Assembly: GCA_963922205.1 (NCBI GenBank)
Contig: CAWUHX010000259.1
Span: 197,501-261,500 of the forward strand
Source: Romanomermis culicivorax
Taxonomy: Eukaryota; Nematoda; Enoplea; Mermithida; Mermithidae
DNA length: 64,000 nt
Direction: 5' to 3'
Each line of letters opens with the position of its first letter. Positions within the stretch are counted from its first letter, which is position 1. The notes below the pieces were generated by a model. The model was given only the letters and a program-made list of their open reading frames with translations. It was not told where the DNA came from and searched no databases. Shown piece after piece: positions 13,301-25,169 of this stretch. The translations under genes were made by a program, and so were the position numbers.

Positions 13301-16300
13301 TTAATCTGCTACTCATTATTGGGTAGAAATGAAAAGTTGTGTTGTAGACGCAGATCTTCTTATAAATGGACCAATTTTAATGAAACAGTCATAGAATGAA
13401 ACCAACTCATAGTTTTAACGAAATCTCGACAGCAACTTAGACTCATAAATCAGAAGAAAAATCGAGCTACGACCAGAAATTTTTTCATAAATAAGCTAAA
13501 ATTCTTGAATGTGATTCCTCTATCGTTCGATGTAAATATTATTTATCGAAAAATGGGATGTTCTCATGTATGAAAAATGAAATGTCATTTTTTTCTAGTT
13601 CTGATAACCACAAGAATGACTTGGAACATCATTAGACTAAGATACAATTTTCCTTTGTTTCCCATGTCTCCTATCATTGTTCGTTTGAAATATTTTCGTT
13701 TCTTTCTTGTTCAATCTCTCTTCAAATTTAAAGTTTCCTACATGTTACAACTAATTCTTTCCGTTGAATTACTTCCTCAGTCTTTTTTGTGTTTCGTTGC
13801 AAGTATAATTCACTCTTTTGTTGACTTTTCGAACAAAAATTCTGGTAAGAGGTGAAGGTAGATATTATACTTATCGTATCAAACAACCGCATAAAGTTCT
13901 TATTTTTAAGTTACAAAACAAACAATGCCGGTACGAATGATGTGATATATCATCGACTAAATACATTGCCGGTACGTATTAAAACATACAATTTTCTAAT
14001 TTTCAGGGGCTTCGGATTTATCACATTTGCCGAACCGTCTGCTATCGATAAGGTGCTTTCCGAACCGGTGCATGATTTAGACGGCAAAAAAGTAAATATT
14101 TTTTGGAAAGGTTCTTCAAAATTCGGTTTCGATTTTCTTCGTTGTCTGAAATAGTTCCGTAATTTATAAAATCAAAGATCACTGAATGTTGTGGCATTAT
14201 TCTTTCTTCCTTCTACTCTATTTATTCGAATAAAAGTCGCACTAATAAGACCTGTAGATTCTATAGAAATCCTAATGAAAAAGTGTTTCACTATGGAAAA
14301 ATCGTGCTTTTCAATTTCCATAAACATTTGCAAAAAGAATTAGCAGTCCCTTGCATGATTTCATTGTTTCCGTCAGTTACCCCTCCTCCCTAAATTTTCA
14401 GCAACATGTGACACAGCCCATAAAAATCAACGCTAGTTCTACAGACCTACAAATTCCGTATGCAAGAAAACTCAGATACCATAACAACTCCAATGCGCTA
14501 GGAGTTAGTCAGCGGCCTGTTTTGTTGGGGGTTGTCACTAATGTCACTGGTTAGAAGTTGTCCAAAATATCGAATTCCGGCCTCAATAATTGTTTGATCT
14601 CAAAAGTTCCAAAAAGCCTATAAAAGACTCTACGGCGCGAAGCTCTGAAGAATTTGACATTTTTCCCATTTTGATCAAATTTGGCCATTTTTACTCTTAG
14701 AATTGACAACTTTCTTCCTGTTGGTCTGATAAATGTGGGGCTTCTAACAGCTGTCCACATTTTCCTGAGTTCATTCATCCTGTCATGCCATGCTAGAGAG
14801 TCACCGGATACCATGGTGTCTGAGGACTCTTGGCTGCATATGTGTAATTGGGGTGGACCCCCGACTCGGATCCAGTACTCAAATGTTGGTGCTCTCAAGA
14901 AAGCTCAAAAGAGCAAAAAGGAGTCTTTTTAAAATTTCTGAATTTTTGCAAAATATTGACCTTCTTTCGACCTTCCCTCCCCCACCCAACCGAGCTGACA
15001 TCTTACATGTATGTCTAGTTAGAGATGTTGAGAATTCTCATTACATTCCACACCCCCAATGACATGTATGCAGTTTTAGCGCTTTCATCCATTTTAATTT
15101 TTTTCAGATTGATCCCAAAGTTGCCTTTCCGAAAAGAACTCAGCCCAAAGTAAATGAATAAATGATTTACTTTGAAATTCCGAAGCATCTATTTCTGAAT
15201 TTCACTGCTGGGCCGAAAACTACTCAGGCAAAGTTATAATTGATTAAATGAGCTGCTCATGTTTCACAATGTGCAGGCGTGATCGAAATCATGAATTATT
15301 CATAATTCAAAACTCGCACCTTGATTTTATGTGATGACATATTTTAAGTTTGGAGCATTGGAAGGTCTTATCTATACGCCTCAAAATCCTTCTAATCTGA
15401 AAGAGGCGAAATTTCTTGACCGATTGTAGAGCGTCTTCAAAACGAATCATTGGAAGAATATGGTTGCAGTCGTTGATTCTGATTCTAATTTTTTAATCAA
15501 AGAAAACATCGCAGCTGGAATTTGCTTACTTATTTTTAGCGACTTTTCTGCTTTTCTCGCACTTTTTTGTTTACCCTGTTTTCCGCTAATAATTTTTGCC
15601 CATTCTTGTCATCAGCATTTTGAGCACCGCTTTTTACACTTTTCTTCTTATATTTGAAGGCTTTTGGTCGATTTCGTCAATTTTTTGCCATTTTCGCTCT
15701 GCTATTCTCTGGAAATTTTGCGCCAGATGCGTGTTTTATACACGCGTTCTGGGCGGAAAAATAAGTTTTTTTGCTTCGCACAATAGATTCATCAAGAAAG
15801 TGTGTCATATAAACGCAAATAAAATAGGACGATCCATCCTTTTCTCGCTCTTTCATACTCGTTTCATCGCTATTTTTTGTTTTTTATTCGTATTTTTCCG
15901 CATTTTTGGTTTTTTAAAATCATTTTACTACTTATTTATTATTGTGACTATTGGAGTAGTAGCTTTTTAAGAAACCGGTTATTTTTTACCACTGGAGATT
16001 TGTCGTTAAATTCTGCATCTTTGTTTTCTTTTTTCAAACGATTTTGACCAAACAACGTACAAAAACGTTAAGCTTGAGTTTTTGAATTGGCATCTGGAAC
16101 GTTGCTTACCGAAAAAATTATATCCAGCCAGGTACTGAACAACAACTGAATTTCATACTTTGCTGTCTAAAAATCTTGATTCTTGATAACTAATGACGTG
16201 GTTTCCAATGAAAGTGATACAAAAGTCGCCATAATTCAAGTTACTATACCTTCAATTAAACAATTACAAGCAAAAATACGTTTATTTTCATTTTTTGGAA

Positions 16301-19300
16301 TTTTCGATGAACAGAAACGAACCTCCATTCACTCTTGAGCCGCCGTGCAAGTTCGAGTCAGATTAATACCAAAAGCTCATTTATACTTGCCTCCGACGGA
16401 ACGGAACGGATCGTCAACAGCTTGAAACGTGCAGCCTGAAAATGCACTTCCGGTCGGAAAAGATAACTGCAATTTTGCGGAAAACGACCGACGGTAACCT
16501 CCAACTGAACCGAACTTAACGAAGATTTTCTTTTCGTTCGGTTACGTTTCATCGATTGCATTCCTTTCCGTCGGGAAAGACAAGTATAAATAATGAGCCT
16601 TAATTCTTTCACGTGCCTTGTTTTCCTTGTGCGCTCTGAAATCTAAAAATTCCAAAAAGGTTTTAGAAAGAATTCTCCAGATCATTGATCACCGTACTAA
16701 CGCGAATGGTTGGCGTCAATTGTCTCTAAAATTTCACGTTCCTTTTCAGAATTAACGTCTTAGTCGTTAATTTTACATACTTCTTTGGAGCGCTTTTACC
16801 CCGCCCAAATTTCTACTGCCTCTTGTTATTTGATATAAATTTCTTTAACAATAAATAATTTTCATTTTTTCATTAAAAGTACAATATGCATTCAACGCAC
16901 ATTTGGCCTTCGAAACGAAACTGGGAAGCGAAAAAGTTTAGTTTCCAGATAGCAATTAAATAAACCACGAGTACTTCAGAACAAACAAAATATTCGTCGT
17001 AGTAAGAGCGTGTAGAATTCCGGATATTTGTATGGAAGCAGAAATGAGTATATCATTACTTAAGCAGTTAATTCTCAGGGCTCAGACTAATGAAGTAAAG
17101 TCAATTTTCGCTATCACATTGATCAAAACTTGAATTAAACGTAAACTTTAGGGCAACATCAATATTTCTGGCGGGACATGAGCTGTGTTAGCTGTCCACT
17201 TTTGCAGGGGCAATCTTTGTGGTCCAAAAGGAACAATTGAGTACCGTGCTCGGTGAACATTCGAAACATCCATCGTGTTGGACTATAAATCATAAAAGTA
17301 GTTGTATTCGGCAAAATATTTCTTTTTTTGTCGTTGACTCTTAGGCACTATGCAGCAAGAATAGATTACAAGTTGTTCTAATCTTATGTATGACAATGAT
17401 TACTCTGCAAAATAATTTCGTAAAAATGACTAGATTTTCGGCGTTGACGGCCAAAGCACCGATATCGCAAGCAGCGATGTCTCTATCAATTTTTTGTCTT
17501 TTTGTTTGGTAAATTCTCCTTGGTTTGTAATGTCTCATTATCGGAGTCAATTAACAACGTATCAAAAAGAGTTTTCTTAATTGTTTGTTGTTTTTATTGC
17601 GTATTGACAATTCGCAAATACAAGCACTTAGTGTAAGATCAGAATGCGTAGTGATTAATTCCCTGTTATAATAAATTTTTCGGCTTAATTTCCAGAACAG
17701 AGAATAGCGAGGATCGAGAACGATTATCCCGTTTTTGAACAAATATTTTAGACCATTTCCAACTATTTCCATCATTTTCCATGTCATTTCCTCTCATTTC
17801 GAAAGGAAATCGGTAATTTTGAGTTTACTCAACCTTGCATAGCTGATAAGCTTGATTCTGTAGGAGACCACCGACGCCGACTTACTCCATTTTTTGCAAG
17901 GTATACATATTTTTCTTTTCCTTTTCCACCCTGCTCTTCGGAGGCAAAAAAATCCATTTCGTTCAGTTTCAGCCATTTTGCTATAACGATAATCTTTTGT
18001 CTTCCTTTTTTATGCGTTTCCGTATTCTGAGCATGCTTTCTCCTGCGTTTTGCTGCTCTTTGCGGCTGGCTCCAGTTTTTTTTTATTCTGTACTATATTA
18101 CGTTATTATCACAAATTTATGCATTCCTTTTTTCGCTTTTTGTCCTCAACCCAAAATCTCGTTTCCTCGAGCGAAATAATGATGATTTTAGTTCGCGAAA
18201 CTTGACGAAATGACATTTTAGTTGCATATGAAACCGTCTGTTAGTCTATAAGTTGATAAACTAAAGCATTCAGGTTGTTATTCCTTCCTCTCTTCAGGCT
18301 TCCGCCATGGGTCTTTTCATGTGACACTTGAGCTGGAAATTTTTTGAAGGAGAAGTGGTCACGGCATCGCCTCTGATTGTTGAATTCTTTCTTTCATATT
18401 AGCGTTTTATTATCTCTCAAATGTTGATTCGTAATATTGTGTTACTTGACGATGAAATTAAATTCATGATATGCAGGTATTTTTATTTTCAACAATTTTG
18501 CCTGAAAGTCCTCTGGGACTCGTTCACACAGATATGAAACCGGTGAAATCGATGATTGTGTCCGAACTTGGCGTCCATCCTAACTTGGCGTCCGTCTTAA
18601 CTCGGCTTCCGTCTTAACTTGGCGTCCGTCCTAACTTGGCGTATTAGTTCTGGCGTCCATTTTATGTCCTATCTTGGCGTCCATCCTAACTCGACGCCCG
18701 TCTATTGATTATTGAAAAATATGCATTTGCGAGTAGTGCACATATATCATTACAGTTGTAGGAGCTATTCAATATGCGTAAATTTTACTCATATTTTTCT
18801 ATATATAAAAACATTTTTCCACTGAAGAAAACACAGTTTCACAAAGAAACATAGCGTTTTTGCGTGTAAACTCGTAGGTTCCTAGAATTTCGGAAATTGA
18901 ATAAAATATCTGCGTTCTCAAAATCTAACAGACTTCCCATGATAATGTTCTTTTGAATTTGAGTTTTTAAATATAGTTAATTAGGGATGGGACGGACCCG
19001 AATTTTTCGTGCAATCGGACTCGGACTTCAAATTTCAGCTCACTCGGACTCGGACTCTATGTCTTATATATACAGAGGCAAAAACTCAAACTGAGCTAGC
19101 CTTACATACACAGATGCACCTTCACTTCACTGTGTAAAATCAAATCTGTACTCATGCCTGGACAAGTATTTTACTATAGTCGCTGCTCACTAGGTATACA
19201 TGAGTGGTGTTATCATCTTGCTCGTAAGCTTTGTATACATTTTATTGTATTTTGTTACTGCTGTTTTTTGATTAATAATAGGTGATTTTTCTGCGGCCTT

Positions 19301-22300
19301 TCATATTGCCTTATTTGTTATATATTTTTTATTCACTATTTCAGACAACTTAATTCATTATAGTTTAATTATACCCCAGCAATCTCATACTTGTCAATTC
19401 CATGAATAATTTTAAATATCATTATAACTTTTTGAAAAATTATTTGTATTATTTTAATTTGATCAGGTGTCCGAGTTATATTTGACATATAAAAGTCGGA
19501 CTCGGACTTGAAATTTTTGACGGGTCGGATTCGGACTCGGACTTAAAATTCTTGGCAAGTCGGACTCGGACTTGAAAAAATGCTCGGATACCCGAGGTCT
19601 CGGACTCGGATACCCGTCTCATCCCTATAGTTAATCGATAGCGCTATTCTCTAGAATGCGGGTGATTTTGGAGAAGCAAAGAGAATCGAGAGAAGCAGGG
19701 ATCGCCCGATAGATCGTTGCAATCCATTCACATTTTCTTCTTGCTTTCTTTACCTCATTTCTCATGATGTAGTTATCATTTATTTTTTATTTATTCGTTT
19801 GAACTTTTTTCTTTCAGATAGTATGTAAAGGAGAGGGCGCGAGCAAGACAGAATGAAGGAAGAGAGGAACATGACTAAACAACAAATTCAAAATAATTTC
19901 GTGATAAACTAGGGATCAACTCCCAGCTTCATAATGAGCTGCTTTGCTGCTGCGTTGCTCTGGCAGAGCAGCTATGGATAAAGGTGATCTGGAGCGCCGT
20001 ACATATTTCTCAGTTTGTTTACTCTAGTTTACATAGCTGAAAGGAATGTGATACATAAGTTCCTTGATTAATTATGGTTGATTTTTTGACTCCTGTCTTG
20101 CTACTTAATTCCCAGGTTATTCCCATGGTACTTGGTTGGTGAGGACCGCGGCCCCACTTGATTTTCTAGTATGTATGGTAGCTTAGTTTACCTATTCATC
20201 TTATCTTCATCTTTTTTTGTTTATTTTTCTTTGTATTCTTTTTCTGTTTGATTTTTTTGTCTGTGTTTCATTTCTCCTTTTTTCGTCTTTCTATTTCCCT
20301 TCCATTTTATCTATTACTCTCTTTTATTCATTTTGCATTTGGTTAAAAGTGAAATTAAATGTTGATGTATTAAATTGTATTAATACAGTTGGTGCACAAA
20401 TTATTGATAGGGATATCCACATAGAGGGTCTTAGAGGAGAAAAAAATGTAATAAAGTAAAGAAAAACAAATAGAAATGAATTCGAAGACCAAAAAAATGA
20501 AAAAATGGATGAATCAATTTAACTTTGATTTTATGATTCATTAGACGCCAGGTTGGGAATGGACGCCAAGTTAGGATTTTTTCCTTAAACACTGGACGCC
20601 AACTTGGGACGGACACCAATGGACGCCAAGTTGAGATTTTTATATTTAGGCCCTAATGTAGCATTGGACGCCAAGTTAAGACGAACGCCAAGTTGGGACT
20701 TACGCAAAAGTGAGATAGAACGAGATCGAGTTCCCCGAAAATTCATTTGTCTCAATTTTATCAGGAATACTTTTCAGGGCATTTCATGAACACATTAACA
20801 GGATCCAGGCAAAATTTCCTAAAGCAGATATTTACGTCTACCCGTTCATTCGCCTTTTATTCAGTTTTCCCCCAGTTCTGACTTCTTAATTAGTAATCAG
20901 TTTTTTTATTTAACTCAATCCTCATTTCTTGTAAAATTGCCATTTTTCTGTCTAAAAATAACATCTCTTTTCTGTTCTGCTTGCTCTTCATCGTCTTTTA
21001 ATTTTGTTTCATGAATTGTTATCGTCAAAAACGCTATCGAAGTATGTCCTTGAGTTGCATTTAATTGATCGTCAACTGTACATTCGCCTTTGAGTATCGG
21101 TCCCAGCAATAAGAGGATTGCGCATTACCTGAATGTTTTAGTCACTATGCTTTGCTTATGATTGTCGAAACTTTTTCTTATTTCGGCAATCAGTAATCAA
21201 AACTTTTAATTTTATGCATTTTTTACAGATGATTACTCGAACGAAAAAAATTTTCGTCGGCGGTCTTTCGGCGTCGAGTACGGTCGAAGATATGAAAAAT
21301 TATTTCAGCCAATTCGGCACGGTTAGTTCTAGTGCCAAGCGCTAATTTTCACATTGAAATATTCATTTTTATCGCTTATTTAAAGATCGAAGAAGGTATG
21401 CTAATGTTTGATAAAAGTACAAACCGACACCGAGGTATATAGCCGATTTTACGCATTTCGGTGCGATCTTTCCATTTTTTTATTTTCCCAAGGTTTCGGG
21501 TTTGTTCAATTCGATGATGAAGAAGTTGTCGAGAAAGTTTGCGAGATTCATTTTCACGAAATTAATGGAAAAATGGTGAGTTTTCACTTGTCAAAACCGA
21601 AAATTCGTGCTGATGACGATGAGAGATTTTATTTTTTACCCTCATTTTATGCATTTGACGTTCTACCAACTTTCGAAATTTTCACCATGCATCGTTTCAC
21701 GAAATAATTTGCGAAGGAAATGCGTTGAATCTTCTCATTTTTCCAATGTATGATTAGTTATTATAAAATTACTGATTGTTCCACTTTTTCTTTGTGTTTT
21801 TTACTCGATATTCCCACATCCGCTTTATAGAGGCTACCTATAGTTCCCGTCCCGTATACTTTCGGAATTATGGTTCTGGTAAATTCCTGCCCGTAACGTT
21901 GTCGATAAAAGTGTGTGGTTCTGCTATACTATTTGAGCTATGAATTGACGTTTACTACTCTCCGCTAATGTTTGTTATTTCAGGTCGAATGCAAGAAAGC
22001 TCAACCGAAAGAAGTGATGTTACCTGTACAGTTGGCGAAAGGTCGCTTTTCAGGGAGAAATTTATACGGTTTGCCTGATCATATGTTAGGTAAGAAGATA
22101 AAATTAGATTTCACAGCAATTATGTTTCTAATGACCAGACAGGCAATGAAAAATAGCATTTAATCTTTGACATGTTAAAAATTCAGAGCTTAGTTCATTT
22201 CGTACTGTTGAATCGTAAAATATTTTGGAAATTTTTCTCTCGTTTCAGCCACTTATGCAGCTGCTTATTTACCGCGTTTGGGCTACAGTCCAACTGGTCT

Positions 22301-25169
22301 CTATTATCCAGGTAACCATAATTTTTCCATCTTTTTATTTGACTGCTCGGTGTAACATATCGTCTTTTAGCGAACGTTTACGGTTACCTAGTTACACCCG
22401 GTGATAAAATGTATTCGGATTTGGGATTAGCTACACCAACTTTAGCTTTAACCGGCGGAAGACCAGAATTTTCTAGATCCCGTAATGTTTGTTTTTATCC
22501 TTGTTTACTTTGACATACGCGGCTATAATCCTACAGTTCAGGTTTCATCTAGAAAAATGTCTATTCTAAATAATTTCTCTCTGATTCTACTATATACATA
22601 TTCATTGTCTTTCTTACTTAAAATCACAGAAAATAATTTTTTTCTATTGCTTTATTTGTCCTTTTTAGGAAATTTATTTGGCCTTGAGAAAAAGATTGGA
22701 TAGTCCATTTTTGAATCAAGAAATAGCCTATCGGAACAACTTTGACTAATGTAGATGCTTTCCCATTAAATTCAGTCAATGTCTTTCCTAAATCTTGACG
22801 TCAACATACGTACAAAATTTTGAAAGTCGCGGTTTCAAACTGACCTTACAACATGATGTTCTTTCGTTGTTATATACCATTTTTGAACTTTTTAAAGACT
22901 ATCTTCTGTTAAATCGTGTTAGATTTTACGGTCTTACTGTCGTTAAAATGTGTAAAGATGTTTTTTAGAATTGTCCAATTGATCCGATCAGTGCAAATGA
23001 GTCTAATCTCGCCAAAAAAGATTCGTTCTTTCAAACTGCCAAAGTTTTGGAATCATCAAAATTCTTCATGATTTTGAAATTGTGTCTTCACATCATACAT
23101 GTAATTGGGGGGAAGTGCTATAGGAACCCCCCAGAAATCGCCGGTCATATGGCTAGCCATTGGGCGATTCCACCAGGATTTTCCCATCCTCGTGGCCAGC
23201 CATGTGGTAGTCACAGGGACCCTCATACTTTTGGTCGGAAAAATACTGGAAAATGCCAATTTTTTGATGAGAAATGTCAATTTTTGAACAAAAAATTGTC
23301 AAAAACGTCAATTTTCTCGGCGCTTCGCGCCATGAATACATTTTTATAGGTTTTTAGGCAAAAATTACTATTTTTTGAATTGTTTTTCGGACTTTTTTGG
23401 TGAAAAAAATCGAGTTTTTTCCTTTCACAGACTCCTCCCCCAAAATTTTGGGGCATTAGTAACCCCCGACCCCGAAAAAATCGTCCAACCCCCCTCTCCA
23501 GACGTCGGGGCTCCGTTTCATGTATGCTTCACATCAAATATATGTTCGGAAATCGTAATAAATAGAATCATTTAAACAAATGTAGGAGAGACATATGTAT
23601 GAAGAAACTCAAAATTGAAACTAATACATAATTTGGTATATATAAAGTTCTCTTCAATCAACTTTTAATCATGGATTAAGGCGCACATATTTGCCGCGTA
23701 TAAATTTTATCATTCTTCCTTTTTCTGTAAAGCATATAGTTCTGCAATCTCATTTTCTCAATTTTAGTGCTGAACAGTTACCATCCCGCAACAGCCAGCT
23801 ATTTATCTCCGGCGTCTCCCGTGCACAGTCAACCGCCGTCGGGCGGTCGAACCTATACGAACGCAAACGGCAGTTTAGCGCCTGCTCAAGCTTTAGATAT
23901 TTACGCGACATCTGGTTCGGCGACGGCCGATTTATCGCCTTACCTTGCGGCGCACGGCGCGCAAGCCTTGGCGCCTTTACATTTAAAAGGGGCAAGTTGG
24001 AAAAGTGTTGCAATTCGATTTTGTAAAAATTTACAAAGATGTTTGAAAAAGGTTTTGTGTCAGTTTCATATAAATGTCGACTTGAAAGTCTTTCAGAAAG
24101 CGAAGAAATTTTGTAACGTGTGGAAATGTAAGAACATCCACTTGTATTCTTTTAGGCAAAATTTTGTTTAATTCGACATGTACAATCGCAACAATAAATG
24201 CTAAGTACCAGACATGCACGGCAAGATTTCAGGGGAGGGTCCTCGGACTTTTTATAGCAGAAGGGGTAGGTGAGCAAAAAACCAAAAAATCTCCACTAGC
24301 ATGTTTTTAATACAACGTATGCATAAAAATCATCAAAAAACTGTTTTAAAAAAGTTCAGGGGTATGTTTGACCGTTTTTTCGGGTCATGTGGGTGTCCAG
24401 TCCCTCAGGTAGGAGGGTTTACCCTCCTATGTGCATATCCTCAATAGTACATTTTTGAAGAGAATTCGTATGGAAGTAACTTGAAATTATACGAACATTA
24501 TGTTATTTTGGTGTAGCCTATACTAGAGTGATGGATGATAAGACTTTTTTGAAGCAAGCAAACTAAATTCAATCCGGGAATTTTGATTACCAACTGTGGA
24601 AGAAAGTAAATCTTTATTGAGCGGACCAATGTGTGGCGTCGAGTTCAAAACGAAGGCAATACTTTGTGTTCAATAAAAAGTGTCATTTCACTAAAAAATT
24701 GACAATGTGAAAGAATTCTCTTTGTTTCGTACTAATTGATTCCGGAAGATTGAAAATTGGTTAGTAGGTTCATGACAGTTTTAAACTTTGCTCAATGTGA
24801 CAAAACAGTTGGTTTAGAGATCTAGGACGGAACTACTGAATTTCGAGCTTATTGCCGAAATTTGCACTCATTTCTCGACAATTTATTTTCTGTAATTCTG
24901 GCAGCTTTCTCTTTAATTTTTTTCTTGTTTCCAAGTTAATGATGAATATTTTATGAAATGCCAATTTTTCTGTATTTCCCTTAAAAACTGCGCGGAATAT
25001 CAATTTCGTTAAATCTATGACGAAATTGATCTCAATCAACTTTGTTGAGGTAGAAACTGCCTTGATCTGTTTGTTTTGCCCACGCTACACTTCGCTTCAA
25101 ACTGTTTTTCCTTCATTTTGTAAATTTTAGGCGCCGCAGCTAATTGCCGCTTACAATGGCTATCATTGA
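7373..25169 (+). CDS. msi-1: Musashi-family RNA-binding protein, 13 coding exons, complete
   Basis: This is a Musashi-type translational regulator that binds mRNA 3' UTRs in the cytoplasm through two RRMs. Coding exons are 7373-7470, 8623-8663, 8748-8829, 14007-14091, 15108-15149, 21229-21321, 21386-21434, 21493-21575, 21984-22089, 22249-22311, 22371-22481, 23768-23991 and 25131-25169. All junctions keep phase and give 371 codons plus TGA. RRM1 (about residues 34-108) shows RNP2 MFIGGL and RNP1 [11 protein letters not shown]2 (about 120-196) shows IFVGGL and RGFGFVQF. The linker [11 protein letters not shown] is typical of Musashi and Hrp48/DAZAP-like proteins; [13 protein letters not shown] and [14 protein letters not shown] favour Musashi. 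The C-terminal third is Ala/Pro/Ser/Tyr-rich. Splice sites are GT-AG except the last intron (GC-AG). The start ATG at 7373 was chosen as the first Met of an acidic/Ser-rich N-terminus ending at a GTAAG donor; a non-coding 5' exon is not excluded. Introns of 5.2 kb and 6.1 kb carry many transposons. Confidence 0.93.
7792..8203 (+). mobile_element. hAT-like MITE, ACATGTA family, copy 3 (msi-1 intron 1)
   Basis: It starts CGTACATGTAATTGGG and ends CGTTACATGTATG. Flanks GGGCCGGG and GGACCGGG match at 7 of 8 positions. Same internal layout as the other copies; it lies in the first intron of the Musashi gene. Confidence 0.8.
9310..10330. repeat. TTAGCAC dispersed repeat, copy 2 (inverted, longer)
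   Basis: Read on the - strand this starts TTAGCACGAAGACTC near 10,330, continues with TTACTAGCACAGTTAGCAC and ends near TTTCAGTCATTAGCACG at about 9,390, matching copy 1 at 3,595-4,045. The interior is about twice as long. It lies in intron 3 of the Musashi gene, and no protein is recognised in it. Confidence 0.45.
12305..12698 (+). mobile_element. hAT-like MITE, ACATGTA family, copy 4 (msi-1 intron 3)
   Basis: It starts CATACATGTAATTGGG and ends CGTTACATGTATG, with a perfect 8-bp duplication CTCACAAA at 12,297-12,304 and 12,699-12,706. The internal GGCGC stem-loop seen in the other copies is missing here, so this copy has an internal deletion of that block. Confidence 0.88.
12766..12853 (+). 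repeat. Perfect tandem duplication of 44 bp
   Basis: Two identical 44-bp units (12,766-12,809 and 12,810-12,853), each starting ATCGGGTAGAAAATATACC. It is next to the right end of MITE copy 4. A recent local duplication is the simplest reading. Confidence 0.9.
13066..13200. repeat. GAGCTGCAGCTTA repeat, related copy at 62,980
   Basis: The segment has several GCTGCGCC / GAGCTGCAGCTTAG motifs around TTTTATAACATAAAGAG. A similar cluster (CAGCTGAGCTGCAGCTTATG, TTATAACATT) is at 62,980-63,070. It is probably a small palindromic transposon remnant. Confidence 0.3.
16367..16602. repeat. Foldback element in msi-1 intron 5
   Basis: The two ends are near-perfect inverted copies: GCTCATTTATACTTGCC then CCGACGGAA at the left, and TTCCGTCGGGAAAGACAAG then TATAAATAATGAGCC at the right. 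The whole 236 bp would fold as a long imperfect hairpin. It could be a MITE; a hairpin RNA source cannot be excluded. Confidence 0.5.
18560..20700. mobile_element. Foldback element with arrays of ACTTGGCGTCC at both ends
   Basis: The left end (18,560-18,704) repeats TAACTTGGCGTCCGTC about every 17 bp; the right end (20,543-20,700) carries the same unit inverted (GGACGCCAAGTT). Such inverted arrays of short direct repeats are typical of foldback-type DNA transposons. The interior has no recognised protein and includes a separate nested MITE at 18,982-19,627. It lies in intron 5 of the Musashi gene. No clear target duplication was found. Confidence 0.6.
18982..19627. mobile_element. hAT-type MITE with TAGGGATG ends and 8-bp duplication
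   Basis: It starts TAGGGATGGGACGGACCCG and ends with the inverted form CGGATACCCGTCTCATCCCTA shortened here to CCCGTCTCATCCCTA. The flanks are a perfect 8-bp duplication, TAGTTAAT (18,974-18,981 and 19,628-19,635). Subterminal repeats of TCGGACTCGGACTTG fill both ends. It is nested inside the foldback element. Confidence 0.85.
23094..23526 (+). mobile_element. hAT-like MITE, ACATGTA family, copy 5 (msi-1 intron 11)
   Basis: It starts CATACATGTAATTGGGG and ends CGTTTCATGTATG, flanked by a perfect 8-bp duplication CTTCACAT (23,086-23,093 and 23,527-23,534). The internal palindrome GGCGCTTCGCGCC is at 23,319-23,331. Confidence 0.88.
23992..25130 (+). other. GC-AG intron, last intron of msi-1
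   Basis: The exon ends TTAAAAGGG and the intron starts GCAAGTT; it closes with AAATTTTAG. Using GC as donor is the only option seen that keeps phase and joins the Ala/Pro-rich tail to the final 12 codons and the TGA. The rest of the donor (AAGT) matches the consensus, as is usual for GC donors. Confidence 0.75.
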
